DNA from: Sphingobium terrigena
GTDB lineage: Bacteria > Pseudomonadota > Alphaproteobacteria > Sphingomonadales > Sphingomonadaceae
Reading direction: 5' to 3'
NCBI RefSeq assembly: GCF_003591655.1
Contig: NZ_QVRA01000009.1
Coordinates: 62,001-126,000, forward strand
Length of the DNA stretch: 64,000 nt
In this document: piece by piece, positions 35,567 to 44,704 of the stretch
How positions within the stretch are numbered: the stretch's first letter is position 1
How the letters are laid out: each line of letters starts with the position of its first letter
The notes under the pieces: model-generated
Database searches by the model: none
The model's input: only the letters and a program-made list of their open reading frames with translations
Told to the model about the DNA's origin: nothing
Made by a program: the position numbers and the translations under genes

Positions 35567-36602
35567 TGTGATCCGTGTCGGATTGGTGGGCTATGGCCCC
35601 GCTGGCCGTATCTTCCATGCGCCATTGTTGCGTGCCGTTCCGGCGATGGTGCTGACGAGCATCAGCACCAGCAAGGCCGATGAAGTGGCCGCGCTCGACC
35701 CAGCCATCCGTTGTGCCGGGTCAGCAGCGGAGATTTTCGCCGATCCCGCCATCGACCTAGTGGTGATCGCGACGCCCAGCGCCACCCATGCACCGCTGGC
35801 CGCGCAGGCGCTGCGGGCGGGCAAGCATGTCGTCGTGGACAAGCCCTTCGCGTTGACGCTGGCCGAAGCGCAGGATCTGGCGGCGCTCGCGGCCCAATGT
35901 GGCAGGCAGCTGGCGGTGTTCCACAACCGGCGGTTCGACAGCGATTTTCGCAGCGTCCGCGCGGCGATCGAGGAGGGGCTGGTCGGGCGCGTTACCCACT
36001 TCGAATCGCATTTCGATCGCTTCCGGCCAGAGATACGCGATCGCTGGCGCGAGGATGGGTCGCCAGGATCGGGGGCGTGGCTCGATCTGGGGCCGCATCT
36101 GGTGGATCAGGTGCTGGCGCTGTTCGGACGCCCTGATGCAGTAAGCGCCGATTTTGCCGCACTGCGCGACGGCGCGGTATCGGACGACTGGGTGCATGTC
36201 GTGCTGCGTTATGCGCAGATGCGGGTGGTGTTGCACGCCAGCATGACCGTCGCGGGTGCCGAGGCCGGGGGCAGCCCACGCTTCATCGTCCATGGCACCA
36301 GCGGCACGTTGATCAAGCGGTTGCTCGATCCGCAGGAGACGCAACTGGTCGCAGGCCTGCGACCGGGCGATAGCGGCTGGGGCGTCGATTCCGATCCGCT
36401 GGAAATCTATGATGGGCAGGGCGGGATGGTGACGCGCCCGGCGCTGTCGGGGTGCCAGGAACGCTTTTACGCGCAGGTCGCCGCCGCGATCCGGTCCGGC
36501 GGACCGCTACCCACGCCGGTGGAGGATGCGCTTGCGGTGCAGGCGGTGATCGAAACCGCGCAACGTTCCGCCAGCGAAGGGCGCTGCCTGCCGCTCCCCT
36601 GA
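35559..36602 (+). CDS. Gfo/Idh/MocA-family NAD(P)-dependent oxidoreductase
   Basis: This protein of 347 residues has an N-terminal Rossmann fold (VGLVGYGPAGRIFHAPLL), the family motif GKHVVVDKPFALTLAEA with the catalytic-site Lys, and a C-terminal domain including SGAWLDLGPHLVDQVLALFG. It oxidises or reduces a sugar, inositol or similar alcohol; substrate unknown. The GTG start at 35559 overlaps the esterase gene by 8 bases and follows GGAGG at good spacing, so the two are co-transcribed. Confidence 0.9.
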   Translation: MADVIRVGLVGYGPAGRIFHAPLLRAVPAMVLTSISTSKADEVAALDPAIRCAGSAAEIFADPAIDLVVIATPSATHAPLAAQALRAGKHVVVDKPFALTLAEAQDLAALAAQCGRQLAVFHNRRFDSDFRSVRAAIEEGLVGRVTHFESHFDRFRPEIRDRWREDGSPGSGAWLDLGPHLVDQVLALFGRPDAVSADFAALRDGAVSDDWVHVVLRYAQMRVVLHASMTVAGAEAGGSPRFIVHGTSGTLIKRLLDPQETQLVAGLRPGDSGWGVDSDPLEIYDGQGGMVTRPALSGCQERFYAQVAAAIRSGGPLPTPVEDALAVQAVIETAQRSASEGRCLPLP

Positions 36603-36686
36603 TATCATCGCCCCCGCGCCAAACCGGCGCGAAGCTGGCCAGGGGCGCGGCATCGGGTTACGGATCAAGGCGGGATCAAGGAAAGG

Positions 36687-37406
36687 ATGAGCGTGGCGAC
36701 AGCCGACGATGACGCACCGCTGCACCGACGGCATCTGGCCGCCAAGGCGACCGAGCAGTTGCGCGACATCATATTGGCGCAGCCGCCCCAGACCCAGATC
36801 GGGGCGCTGCCCGACATCGCCAAATTGCTGGGCGTGGGCATCGCCACGGTGCAGCAGGTTGCCCGCGTGCTGGAGCATGAAGGCTTGCTGGAAGTGCGCC
36901 GGGGTCCGGGCGGGGGCTATTTCGGAACGAGGCCCGATGTCGCGGCGCTCGAACGGTCGGTCGCGGCCTATTTGCGGGTGCGCGGGTCGGACGCCTATGA
37001 AGCGCTGGAGATGATGACGCTGCTCGATTGCGAGCTGATGCCCGCCGCCGCCACATGCGATGACGCTGCGCTGCATCGGGCGCTGGCGACGCTGGCGAAA
37101 CGGGTGGACCAATGCGCGGATGGCAGCGCGCGGCTGTTGTTCGAGGATGACCTGCACGACATATTGTTCCGCATGGTCGATCGGCCACTGATCGAGCTGC
37201 TCGCCCGCGTCAGTATGCGCTATTATCGCAGCGCGCCGATCGCACCGATTTTCGACGGCGCAGACGGGTTTGCAGCATGGCGGCAATGGCGCAGCGGCAT
37301 CATCGACGCCATCGTCCGCCGCGATCCCGAACTCGCCCGGTTTGAGGCGGAACGCCACCGGCGCAGCCTGTTGCAACGGCTGTGCCAGGCGATCGCGGCG
37401 GGCTGA
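36687..37406 (+). CDS. GntR-family (FadR/FCD type) transcriptional regulator
   Basis: This regulator of 239 residues has an N-terminal winged helix (GALPDIAKLLGVGIATVQQVARVLEHEGLLEVRRGPGGGYF) and a C-terminal all-helical FCD-like effector domain with MMTLLDCELMPAAA, LHDILFRMVD and MRYYRSAPIAP. AGGAAAGG precedes ATG 36687. It follows the Gfo/Idh/MocA gene by 84 bases in the same direction and faces the DUF1552 operon end. The regulated genes are not evident. Confidence 0.88.
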   Translation: MSVATADDDAPLHRRHLAAKATEQLRDIILAQPPQTQIGALPDIAKLLGVGIATVQQVARVLEHEGLLEVRRGPGGGYFGTRPDVAALERSVAAYLRVRGSDAYEALEMMTLLDCELMPAAATCDDAALHRALATLAKRVDQCADGSARLLFEDDLHDILFRMVDRPLIELLARVSMRYYRSAPIAPIFDGADGFAAWRQWRSGIIDAIVRRDPELARFEAERHRRSLLQRLCQAIAAG

Positions 37407-37407
37407 T

Positions 37408-38748
37408 TCACGCCATCAGCGCTGATACCGGCTTGTTGGTTTCCATGCTGTCGGTCCCCCATGTATCGACCGGCACACCCATCAGTTGCTGCAACGTCAG
37501 GCCCACGCGGCTGACCGGTGTGCCTTCGCCTGCAATGTGCAGACCGGTTTTCACCCGTCCGCCTGCCGACCCGGCGGTCATCATCGGGATATTGTCGATC
37601 GTATGGAATTTGGCGAACTCGGTTTCGCTATGGGCAAAAACCAACGTGTTATCGAGCAGGGTCCGGTCCCCTTCCTGCACCGCGTCCAGCGCCTTGATGA
37701 AATAGGTCCAGGCTTCCATACATTTGTTGACGTAGAAGGTGACCTCCGGCTGATAGCCCAGGCGATTGTCCATCACCTCCTCATGGGTCAGCTGATGATG
37801 GGTGATGGTGCTGCCGATACGGGTCAGCGACGATGCGCCATTGTTGAAATTCATGTTGAACACGCGGACATTGTCGCACGCCAGCGCCATGACCAGCAGG
37901 TCGGTCATCACCTGATGATTGGCCATGACATTTTCGATTTCCGCATTGACCGGCCGGTCGGCGACGGATTGCGGCACGAGGCAGCTTTGCATCGGTTCGG
38001 GCTTGGTCAGCTGCACGTCTAGCTGCTTTTCCAGCTGGCGCACCGACGTGAAATATTGGTCGAGTTTCTGCCGATCCGCCGCGCCCAGTCGCGCGTTGAG
38101 CGCCTGCCGCTGGTCCGCGACGCCCGACAAGACGCTGCGCCGCGCAAGCAGCGCTGGATCGGGCGTGAAGGTCGCGCTGTTGGGATCGCGGAAATCCGGG
38201 CCGAAGATACGGGTGTAGAGCGCGCCGGGGGAGACTTCAGCCGGGTTGAGATTGCCATTGCCGCGCCCCGACAGCGAATTGCGCGGGTCGCCCGTCGCCG
38301 ACAGTTCGAGCGAGCGGAAGCGGGTGCGGGTGCCGATGACGTCGCCGATCGCCACGTCGAAGGAGGGCGCGGGCAGTCCGCGGTCGGACACGATCGCGAT
38401 GCCGGTGCGGATGCCGATGCCGCCGCTGATATGCGGCAGGTTAGGCTTGCCATCCAGCGGCAGACTGAAATCGCCCAATATGTTGACCTTATGCTTCAAG
38501 GGCGCAATCGCGGCCAGCTCTTCCTTCAGATCATAATCCGCGCCGATCTTGCTGGGATACCAGCGCGGCGGATTGACCCCCAGACCCCAGAACCAGGTGC
38601 CAAAGCGCACCGGCACCGGCGCGCCGGTCGCGGCGATCGCTGCGCCATTACCGTCCAGAAAAGCGTCGAGCAGCGGCAGGCCGACCGCGACTGCCATGCC
38701 ATTGACCATGCCGCGCAACGCGGTGCGGCGGTTCAGGGTGAAGCTCAT
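37408..38748 (-). CDS. DUF1552 exported protein, last gene of the redox operon
   Basis: This protein of 446 residues has a Tat signal (LNRRTALRGMVNGMAVAVGLPLLDAFL) and a full DUF1552 domain (VRFGTWFWGLGVNPPRWYP, LPHISGGIGIRTG, VFAHSETEFAKFH). The family is usually encoded next to DUF1592 cytochrome-like proteins, as here (4-base ATGA overlap), but its biochemical role is not known. Tat export suggests a folded, cofactor-bearing periplasmic protein. It is the promoter-distal gene of the seven-gene operon that begins at 43781. Confidence 0.85.
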   Translation of the reverse strand: MSFTLNRRTALRGMVNGMAVAVGLPLLDAFLDGNGAAIAATGAPVPVRFGTWFWGLGVNPPRWYPSKIGADYDLKEELAAIAPLKHKVNILGDFSLPLDGKPNLPHISGGIGIRTGIAIVSDRGLPAPSFDVAIGDVIGTRTRFRSLELSATGDPRNSLSGRGNGNLNPAEVSPGALYTRIFGPDFRDPNSATFTPDPALLARRSVLSGVADQRQALNARLGAADRQKLDQYFTSVRQLEKQLDVQLTKPEPMQSCLVPQSVADRPVNAEIENVMANHQVMTDLLVMALACDNVRVFNMNFNNGASSLTRIGSTITHHQLTHEEVMDNRLGYQPEVTFYVNKCMEAWTYFIKALDAVQEGDRTLLDNTLVFAHSETEFAKFHTIDNIPMMTAGSAGGRVKTGLHIAGEGTPVSRVGLTLQQLMGVPVDTWGTDSMETNKPVSALMA

Positions 38749-40430
38749 GGATGGACTCCTGTGCGGGTGGTCATGGCGATTTGGGGTGCAACGAGCGGCG
38801 TAGCGGCGATGCGATAGGCCTGCGGCATGGTGGCGACGCGCAGGAAGAGCGACGCGATGCGATAGCCATCCTTGGCAAAATCCTGCTCGATCCCGCCCGC
38901 CAGTGCGCCATCATCCTCCGGCACGCGGCCAGTGGCATATTGGAAGGCGCGGCCTGCGACACATTCGGTGGTGGATTTGCTGGCGGCGAGTGCCTTGCCC
39001 AGGCCGACATTGCCCTGAAACGCGACCCCTTCGAACAGGCCCGCCGTGTCGATCGGCGCGCCATTTTCCTGGCGACGGAAGGCACCAATGCCATCAAATT
39101 TTTCAAGCGGCAGGCCGAGCGGATCAGTGATCTTATGACAGGCTGCGCACACCGGGTCGCTATTATGGGCGTTGAGGCGCATCCTGGCGGTCGGCATGGC
39201 GGTGCTGGTCACGTCCTGCACCGCGGTGAAATTGACGTTGCCGGGCGGGTTGGGGACGGGTTGGCACAGCAGCAATTCACGGATCGCCCGGCCACGCAGG
39301 GTCGGCGAGCTGCGCCCCGAATGGGCGTAGAGCGCGAGGAACCCCGCCTGTCCCAACAGGCCGGCACGGTCATCACCCGGCGCAAATTCATACGGCACCC
39401 AGCCCTGCGTCGATGTGACCTTCGCCTGATAGAGCGGCCCCAGCGCGCGGTTGATGAAGGTGCGGCGCGTGGTGAACAGATCGCGATAATCGCCCTTTTG
39501 CGTCACCAGCTGATCGACGATCATCCGCAGCATCTGTTCCGACAAAGCCGATGCGACATCGGGGTTGAAACGGGGATAGACGATCTGGTCCTTGGCCATT
39601 TCGTCGAACTTCTCGAACAACAGCATGTCGGCGAAGAAGGCGCGCACGCCATCCTCCAGCCGGGGGGAGCGAACCATGCGCTGTGCTATGGCGGCCAGTT
39701 GCACCGGATCGGTCAGCTGGCCCTGCTCCGCCGCCTTCAGCAGCGCGTCATTGGGCGTCGTGTTCCACAGCAGGAAGCTCAGCCGCGACGCACGCGCCAG
39801 ATTGTCGAGCCGCAGGCCACCGGGACTTTCGGGGTCGGGTTCCGCGCTTTCCACGACATAGAGGAAATGCGGCGACACCAGCATCGCGGCCAGCGCCAGT
39901 TCCATCCCCTTGTGGAAAGAACCGCTCGATTCCGTCGCCTTGCCTGCCATCATGACATAGGCCGCGACTTCCTCCTGCGTCATCGGACGGCGGAAGAGAT
40001 AGCGGCCCATAGGCACCAATATGCGCGCGGCGCAATCGGGATCGGGGACCGCCGCGTCGCGTGGCGCGCAATCCATGAACTGGGCGCGATGGTCGGCATC
40101 GAAGATTTGCGCGGCGATCGCGCGGGCCATGGCATCGAATTGCTCAAGGCCCGCTGGCGAGATGGTGGAGGATGTAGCACCAGTCGCGATCAGTTCATGC
40201 ACCGGGCGCACGATCGGCTCGAACCGGCCCGCGACGCGAATGTCGGAGCCGAATATGTCGGCGATGCTGTTGCGATATTGCGCTTCGGTCAGGCGGCGCA
40301 TCGCGACGATCTGGCCCAGCGGCTCCTTGAGCGGGGCGAAGGACGGCTCTGCCGATGCACTTTGCGGAGCCTTCTCCGCCGAGCAGGCGGTCAGACCCAG
40401 CGCGACGATAAGGGAGAGCGCGCGGATCAT
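38745..40430 (-). CDS. DUF1587/DUF1592/DUF1588/DUF1585 lipoprotein with a c-type heme site
   Basis: This protein of 561 residues is a probable lipoprotein (lipobox LTAC, Cys16). It contains DUF1587 (RRLTEAQYRNSIADIFG), DUF1592 (RLSFLLWNTTPNDALL and after), DUF1588 (CAACHKITDPLGLPLEKFD) and DUF1585 domains. The CAACH motif is a heme c attachment site. Such proteins are known from planctomycetes and proteobacteria without a proven reaction. It overlaps the DUF1552 gene and the upstream secreted-protein gene by 4 bases each, so all are made together. Electron transfer with the upstream cytochromes is a fair inference. Confidence 0.87.
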   Translation of the reverse strand: MIRALSLIVALGLTACSAEKAPQSASAEPSFAPLKEPLGQIVAMRRLTEAQYRNSIADIFGSDIRVAGRFEPIVRPVHELIATGATSSTISPAGLEQFDAMARAIAAQIFDADHRAQFMDCAPRDAAVPDPDCAARILVPMGRYLFRRPMTQEEVAAYVMMAGKATESSGSFHKGMELALAAMLVSPHFLYVVESAEPDPESPGGLRLDNLARASRLSFLLWNTTPNDALLKAAEQGQLTDPVQLAAIAQRMVRSPRLEDGVRAFFADMLLFEKFDEMAKDQIVYPRFNPDVASALSEQMLRMIVDQLVTQKGDYRDLFTTRRTFINRALGPLYQAKVTSTQGWVPYEFAPGDDRAGLLGQAGFLALYAHSGRSSPTLRGRAIRELLLCQPVPNPPGNVNFTAVQDVTSTAMPTARMRLNAHNSDPVCAACHKITDPLGLPLEKFDGIGAFRRQENGAPIDTAGLFEGVAFQGNVGLGKALAASKSTTECVAGRAFQYATGRVPEDDGALAGGIEQDFAKDGYRIASLFLRVATMPQAYRIAATPLVAPQIAMTTRTGVHP

Positions 40431-41557
40431 TGTTGCGCCACCTTGGTCGCGGGCGGCGTATCATTGATGAAGGCGGGAATGGCCACCGCCTCCATCGCGC
40501 TGGAGATACGACGGCACTGGCCGGTCGCCGGATCGCGATCGCCATCGGCCAGCTTCTTGAGCGCCGCATACATGGCGGCGCAGTCATAGCCCGCCGTCGT
40601 CGCCGCCCCTTCCCCGCCAATCGAGGCGCTGGCCATGATATCCCAGATTGGCTGATAACCACCGACCAGTCCTTTAAGCGACCCGTCCGGCTGGAAGGTC
40701 AGGCGCAGGCGCGCCCTGGTCATGTCATATTCGGTGCGCTTGCCGCGAATGTCGCGTTCCGACCCCTGCCCCCAGGTCTGGCGCAGGCGGATATGGGTCG
40801 GATCGGTCATCAACACGCCGCCGACGATGCGGCCTTTCAGCACATTGCGATGCTGCGCGTTGGCAACGACGGTGTAGCTGGCGTCAGGCATGAAATTCTG
40901 TTTGGAATCGACGACAGCGCGATCCTCGCTATTGGCGTAGATGACGGTCACGTCGGGATCGTCCTGCAGACTGTCCACGCCGGTCAGCAGCAACACCTGC
41001 GTATGTTCGCCGCTGATCAGAAACTGGGTCAGTCCGCGCAGAATGTCACCGCCAGTGCCATCGACGCCGCGCCATGTCCGCACGCACCCCATGGCACGCC
41101 ACATCTGATTGTCGATGCCGGTCTGCCCGGCGGGGCTGGTGAAGGGTTCATGGCTACAACTGTCCGTCGCAGCGCCATCATCCAGGTCCAACCCCTGCGC
41201 AATCTTGCCTTGCACTATGCGCTGGGGTGGACGGTCGAACAGGGCAGGATGGGTGCAGATGTTGGTGCCGTTCGGACCAAAGGCATAGCCGGTCCAGCGC
41301 TTGGTCAGCTCCGGTTCGTTCGCCTTGTCGAGCAGGCGCATCCTTTCTGCGGGTGACTGGGTCTGAAGATAATTGTCGCGCAGCGTAGCCGCCAGACCGT
41401 CCGGACAATCCCGTTCGCCCTGATAGATGGCGGGCGCGAAATGGGTAAAAACAAAGCCTAGCTCGCCATTGGCGGGCGGCGCGGGCAAGGCCTGTGCCTG
41501 CGCGATCGGGGCGAGGAAGCTTGCCGCGCATAGGGCTGCGATCCTGTAAACGATCAT
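40427..41557 (-). CDS. Secreted protein of unknown function in the redox operon
   Basis: I do not recognise a family. The product has 376 residues with a clear signal peptide (IVYRIAALCAASFLAPIAQAQA) and six to eight cysteines (ERDCPDG, NICTHPAL, SCSHEPF, MGCVRTW, YDCAAMY, GQCRRISSA) that could form disulfides in the periplasm. No CxxCH is present. It is translationally coupled to the DUF1592 gene (ATGA). ATG 41557 follows AAGGAG; ATG 41572 overlaps the previous stop (TGATG) and is possible. Role presumably accessory to the DUF1592/DUF1552 pair. Confidence 0.78.
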   Translation of the reverse strand: MIVYRIAALCAASFLAPIAQAQALPAPPANGELGFVFTHFAPAIYQGERDCPDGLAATLRDNYLQTQSPAERMRLLDKANEPELTKRWTGYAFGPNGTNICTHPALFDRPPQRIVQGKIAQGLDLDDGAATDSCSHEPFTSPAGQTGIDNQMWRAMGCVRTWRGVDGTGGDILRGLTQFLISGEHTQVLLLTGVDSLQDDPDVTVIYANSEDRAVVDSKQNFMPDASYTVVANAQHRNVLKGRIVGGVLMTDPTHIRLRQTWGQGSERDIRGKRTEYDMTRARLRLTFQPDGSLKGLVGGYQPIWDIMASASIGGEGAATTAGYDCAAMYAALKKLADGDRDPATGQCRRISSAMEAVAIPAFINDTPPATKVAQQ

Positions 41558-41571
41558 GATGCTCTCCTTCA

Positions 41572-42345
41572 TCACGGGGTCAATGCCACACCATCGGCGG
41601 GCACGGGCTGGCGCGGGGCGGCGCGATAGACGGGCTTGCCGCGATAGACCCATTGCCCGGATTCGGCGGTCTGGCGGACACTCCATTGCCCCACGCTCCG
41701 CCGCGCCATGCCGGTGGAATGCGGACGCCAGCCGCAGGGATCGGCGCAGTCGGCGGATTTCGGGCTGAACAGCCAGTTGCCTTGCGCATCGGCCAGCATA
41801 TAGGCACCATCGGCCAGCCGCGCAGTGACGTCAGGCGGCGCGACCAGCCTAGGCGGCGGCGGCAGATATTTGAGGCCATTCCACAAATAGCCATCCGCGC
41901 CGTCATGCTCGGTCGATCCAGGGCTTGCGTCCTTGCGCGTGAACACCAGATGGACCTTCTTATAGACCCATTGCGGCCCGGCCGGTCCTTCCATCACGGT
42001 CCAGTCGGGATTGGAGGAGGCCGGCTTTATCGTCGCCACTTCCTGACGCGACCCACCAAAGGCGCGCGGGACAGGGGAGATCGGTGCGCCGCGCGGGGCC
42101 AGCAATGGCTCCCATTGGGTCAGGCAATCACCGCTGCAATAAAGCGCGGGCTGTCCGGTTCTGCCGGTCGCGGCACGCATGTCCATGCCATAAAGGGTCA
42201 AGCCGCGCCGGTCGGTATAGACGCGCGCCTTGACCGAAATGCCACGCGGAAAATGATCGGCCGCCGCGACCGGAATGTCGAGGTCAGCCGCCTGCGCCCA
42301 CAGCGGCGCGGGGAAGAAAGCCAGCAGGATGAGCGCGCGGCGCAT
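41572..42345 (-). CDS. Secreted COG4315-like repeat protein
   Basis: This exported protein of 257 residues has a signal peptide (RRALILLAFFPAPLWAQA). It has repeats of the secreted lipoprotein_15/COG4315 type: VYTDRRGLTLYGMD with CSGDCLTQWEPLLAP, then WSVRQTAESGQWVYRGKPVY. The CxxxC and W-P-L pattern is typical; function of the family is unknown. ATG 42345 overlaps the stop of the cytochrome c' gene (TGATG), so it is part of the same operon. Confidence 0.8.
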   Translation of the reverse strand: MRRALILLAFFPAPLWAQAADLDIPVAAADHFPRGISVKARVYTDRRGLTLYGMDMRAATGRTGQPALYCSGDCLTQWEPLLAPRGAPISPVPRAFGGSRQEVATIKPASSNPDWTVMEGPAGPQWVYKKVHLVFTRKDASPGSTEHDGADGYLWNGLKYLPPPPRLVAPPDVTARLADGAYMLADAQGNWLFSPKSADCADPCGWRPHSTGMARRSVGQWSVRQTAESGQWVYRGKPVYRAAPRQPVPADGVALTP

Positions 42346-42797
42346 CAGCGCTTGTCCTCGACCCGGAAGCTGCGGTGGCAGGTCGCGCAACTGCCGCCCA
42401 GCGCCTTGGCCGCGACCCGCATTTTTGCGACGTCGCCGCTGCCTGCGACCCCGGCAAAAGCATTGGCCTGCGCGACGAAGCCGTCCTGCGCCTTTTTGAA
42501 GGCGGGAGCCTGACTCCAGATTTCCGCCTTGGCCGCTGTCTTGACGCCGGGGCGCGGGCCGCTGCCCGCCGGGAACCAGCCCATATGCTGGCGCGCATAA
42601 TCACGGATCTGGCGCGCGGAAATCTGTACCACATAAAGCTGCGGACTGCCCGATTTCAGTTCGTCATTGATATTCTTGAACGCCGCGCCGACTTCGCGGA
42701 AGCCCGCGATCCGGGTGGCGACAATATCGCCGGGCGCAGCGATCAGCGGCGATGTGAGCAGGGCCGCAAATCCGGCTGCGATCAGCAATGTCCGCAT
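42345..42797 (-). CDS. Cytochrome c' (class II c-type cytochrome)
   Basis: This protein of 150 residues has a signal peptide (MRTLLIAAGFAALLTSPLIAA), a four-helix-bundle type sequence and the C-terminal heme-binding CATCH motif (GGSCATCHRSFR), as in cytochrome c'. AAAGGA precedes ATG 42797, which is preferred over longer frame starts. It lies just after a cytochrome b gene, a common pairing for cytochrome c' and b561-type proteins, and would shuttle electrons or bind NO in the periplasm. Confidence 0.9.
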   Translation of the reverse strand: MRTLLIAAGFAALLTSPLIAAPGDIVATRIAGFREVGAAFKNINDELKSGSPQLYVVQISARQIRDYARQHMGWFPAGSGPRPGVKTAAKAEIWSQAPAFKKAQDGFVAQANAFAGVAGSGDVAKMRVAAKALGGSCATCHRSFRVEDKR

Positions 42798-42816
42798 GGC
42801 ATATCCTTTCATGGGT

Positions 42817-43473
42817 TCAGAGCGCTGGTTCGGCAAAGAGCCACCAGGCGAGTGCCGCCGACAGCGACAGCGCGATGACGAGCGCCAATGGTCCGGCGCG
42901 GCGCACGGGGATGGGGGCTGGGGCGGCAGCGCTGCCGGTGACCATCGGGCCAACCAGATTGCGCCGCCGCACCGCAAGGTAGAACAGCACCGCCAGCACA
43001 TGCAGGGCGATCAGCACTTGCAATAGGGTGAAGCACAGGCCGTGGATCGCCGAGGCCAGCCGCCCCTGATCGAAATCGACAAGATGGGAAAGCGGCCCGG
43101 ACTCAATGCCGTCAATATCGACCGCGAACAGGCCGCTGACGACCTGCGTCCCCAAAACCGCCAGCATGGCGACCACGCTCCAGCCGCCCAGCGGATTATG
43201 GCCGACGCTGGCAGGTGCCTGCTTGTCGGTCAGATAAATGCGGATCGCGCGCGAACCTCTAAGGAAATGGCTGAAGCGCGCCGTGTCGGAGCCGACCACG
43301 CCCCAGATCAGGCGGAAGGCGATGAGGAACAGCACCGCCTGCCCCGACAGGCGATGCCAGTCCATGTGGTAATTTTCCGCACTCCACCAGGAAAAGCCGA
43401 TCAGCACGACCAGCGCCCAGTGAAACAGGCGGACGGGCAAGTCCCAGACGAACTGGCGGGGCGCGCGCGTCAT
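42817..43473 (-). CDS. Di-heme cytochrome b (b561 / Ni,Fe-hydrogenase b-type)
   Basis: This membrane protein of 218 residues has four or five helices and paired histidines: VRLFHWALVVLIGFSWWSAE, MDWHRLSGQAVLFLIAFRLIWG, and IHGLCFTLLQVLIALHVLAVLFYL. It matches the cytochrome b561/hydrogenase b subunit family that takes electrons from the quinone pool. The last segment (LALVIALSLSAALAWWLF) anchors the C-terminus. It sits between the HiPIP and cytochrome c' genes and is the likely membrane entry point of this redox chain. Confidence 0.9.
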   Translation of the reverse strand: MTRAPRQFVWDLPVRLFHWALVVLIGFSWWSAENYHMDWHRLSGQAVLFLIAFRLIWGVVGSDTARFSHFLRGSRAIRIYLTDKQAPASVGHNPLGGWSVVAMLAVLGTQVVSGLFAVDIDGIESGPLSHLVDFDQGRLASAIHGLCFTLLQVLIALHVLAVLFYLAVRRRNLVGPMVTGSAAAPAPIPVRRAGPLALVIALSLSAALAWWLFAEPAL

Positions 43474-43478
43474 CGCGA

Positions 43479-43781
43479 TCAGCCCTTCTTCGCCCAGCTG
43501 TCACACACGCCATTGGCGGGGACAATGCCGCCGCTCAGCAATGCGCATGGGCCGCAATCCACGCCCTTGCCGGTGAAGAAAGCGCAGGTCGCGCAATGTT
43601 TGGCAGGATCAGGCGCGGGGGATTTGAAGCCGAGCGACTTGCGCATACTCTTCTGCGCAGCGGACAGGGTGGCAGGATCGCCGCAGGGCATAGCCTGCGC
43701 GCGCCCGGTCAATGCCAGCGGCACAATGGCGATCATCCCCATCACGCTCCGGCGTGTCAGCATCCCTTCGCCAACCGGCAT
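43479..43781 (-). CDS. High-potential iron-sulfur protein (HiPIP)
   Basis: This protein of 100 residues has a Tat-type signal (LTRRSVMGMIAIVPLALTGRAQA). The mature domain has the four-cysteine HiPIP pattern (CATCAFFTG, CGPC, NGVCDSW), as expected for a [4Fe-4S] periplasmic electron carrier exported folded. CAGGAGA precedes ATG 43781. It is the first gene of the operon that continues with cytochrome b, cytochrome c', two secreted proteins, DUF1592 and DUF1552. Confidence 0.9.
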   Translation of the reverse strand: MPVGEGMLTRRSVMGMIAIVPLALTGRAQAMPCGDPATLSAAQKSMRKSLGFKSPAPDPAKHCATCAFFTGKGVDCGPCALLSGGIVPANGVCDSWAKKG

Positions 43782-43887
43782 AATCCTGTCTCCTGCATCG
43801 GGCCGGTCGAGCGGCCTCTATCTGCAAGGCTTTAGCAGATGGAGTGCCGACTAATTTGTCTGCATTGACACAGTAGGACGAAAGGCG

Positions 43888-43919
43888 GGCGTCACTGTCC
43901 CTGCGATGGCTGTCACGCC
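43888..43919. promoter_or_regulatory. Candidate operator in the divergent HiPIP/two-component promoter region
   Basis: The arms GGCGTCAC (43888-43895) and GTCACGCC (43912-43919) form an inverted repeat with one mismatch in the 194-base gap between the HiPIP operon and the response regulator gene. It is placed where the response regulator could control both directions. The assignment is tentative. Confidence 0.3.
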
Positions 43920-43975
43920 ACAATTGAATCGCCACCGCAAAAGACCGACAAGAGGCACAAGAGAGGAAAGCCGCC

Positions 43976-44704
43976 ATGTCGGACATCGCTGCCCCCGCCC
44001 GCCCCCGGCTGCTGATCGTCGATGATGATCCGGCGCTCCGCACGCTGATTCGCGATTTCCTGATCGGCCAGGGCTATGATGTGGATGAGGCGGAGGATGG
44101 CCCGGCAATGCGCGCGGCGCTGGCGCGGCAGGCAGCCGATATCGTCATCCTCGATATAATGATGCCGGGCGAGGACGGGCTGTCGCTGGCACGAACGCTA
44201 TCGGATACCGCCGATGTCGGGATCATCATGGTGTCGGCGCTGGGGACGGAGACGGACCGGATCACAGGGCTGGAGGGCGGTGCCGATGACTATCTGCCCA
44301 AGCCCGTATCACCGCGCGAACTGCTCGCCCGCATCCGCGCGCTGGAACGGCGGCGGCGACCGGTAGCGGGTGGAAACGCCGACGCGACCGCCCATTACCA
44401 GTTTGACGGCTGGCGGCTGGACCCGGTGCGCCGGATATTGCGCGACCCGGGCGGGATCATCATCGGCCTGTCGGAAGGCGAATTTGGCCTGCTTTTGACG
44501 TTCATCGAAAAGCCGCAGCAGATATTGAACCGCGACCAGTTGCTGGAACTGGCACGCGGCGAGGATAGCGATGCCTTCGACCGCGCGATCGACACACAGG
44601 TCAGCCGTTTACGGCGGAAACTGGGCACCCGCACCCATGGCGAAATCATCCGCACGGTGCGGAGCGAAGGCTATATCTTCCTGCCGATGGTCACGCGCAC
44701 ATGA
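43976..44704 (+). CDS. OmpR/PhoB-type response regulator
   Basis: This regulator of 242 residues has an N-terminal receiver (RLLIVDDDPALRTLI; phospho-acceptor Asp in IVILDIMMPGEDG; Lys in LPKPVSPREL) and a C-terminal winged helix (LSEGEFGLLLTFIEKPQQILNRDQLLELA, RAIDTQVSRLRRKLG, EIIRTVRSEGYIF). GAGGAAAG precedes ATG 43976. Its stop overlaps the sensor kinase start. It is divergent from the HiPIP operon, so it likely regulates that operon. Confidence 0.93.
   Translation: MSDIAAPARPRLLIVDDDPALRTLIRDFLIGQGYDVDEAEDGPAMRAALARQAADIVILDIMMPGEDGLSLARTLSDTADVGIIMVSALGTETDRITGLEGGADDYLPKPVSPRELLARIRALERRRRPVAGGNADATAHYQFDGWRLDPVRRILRDPGGIIIGLSEGEFGLLLTFIEKPQQILNRDQLLELARGEDSDAFDRAIDTQVSRLRRKLGTRTHGEIIRTVRSEGYIFLPMVTRT

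Noticed and set aside
38751..40589. Plus-strand frame of 612 codons
   Set aside because: It is a shadow of the DUF1592 gene, which has a lipobox and a CxxCH motif.
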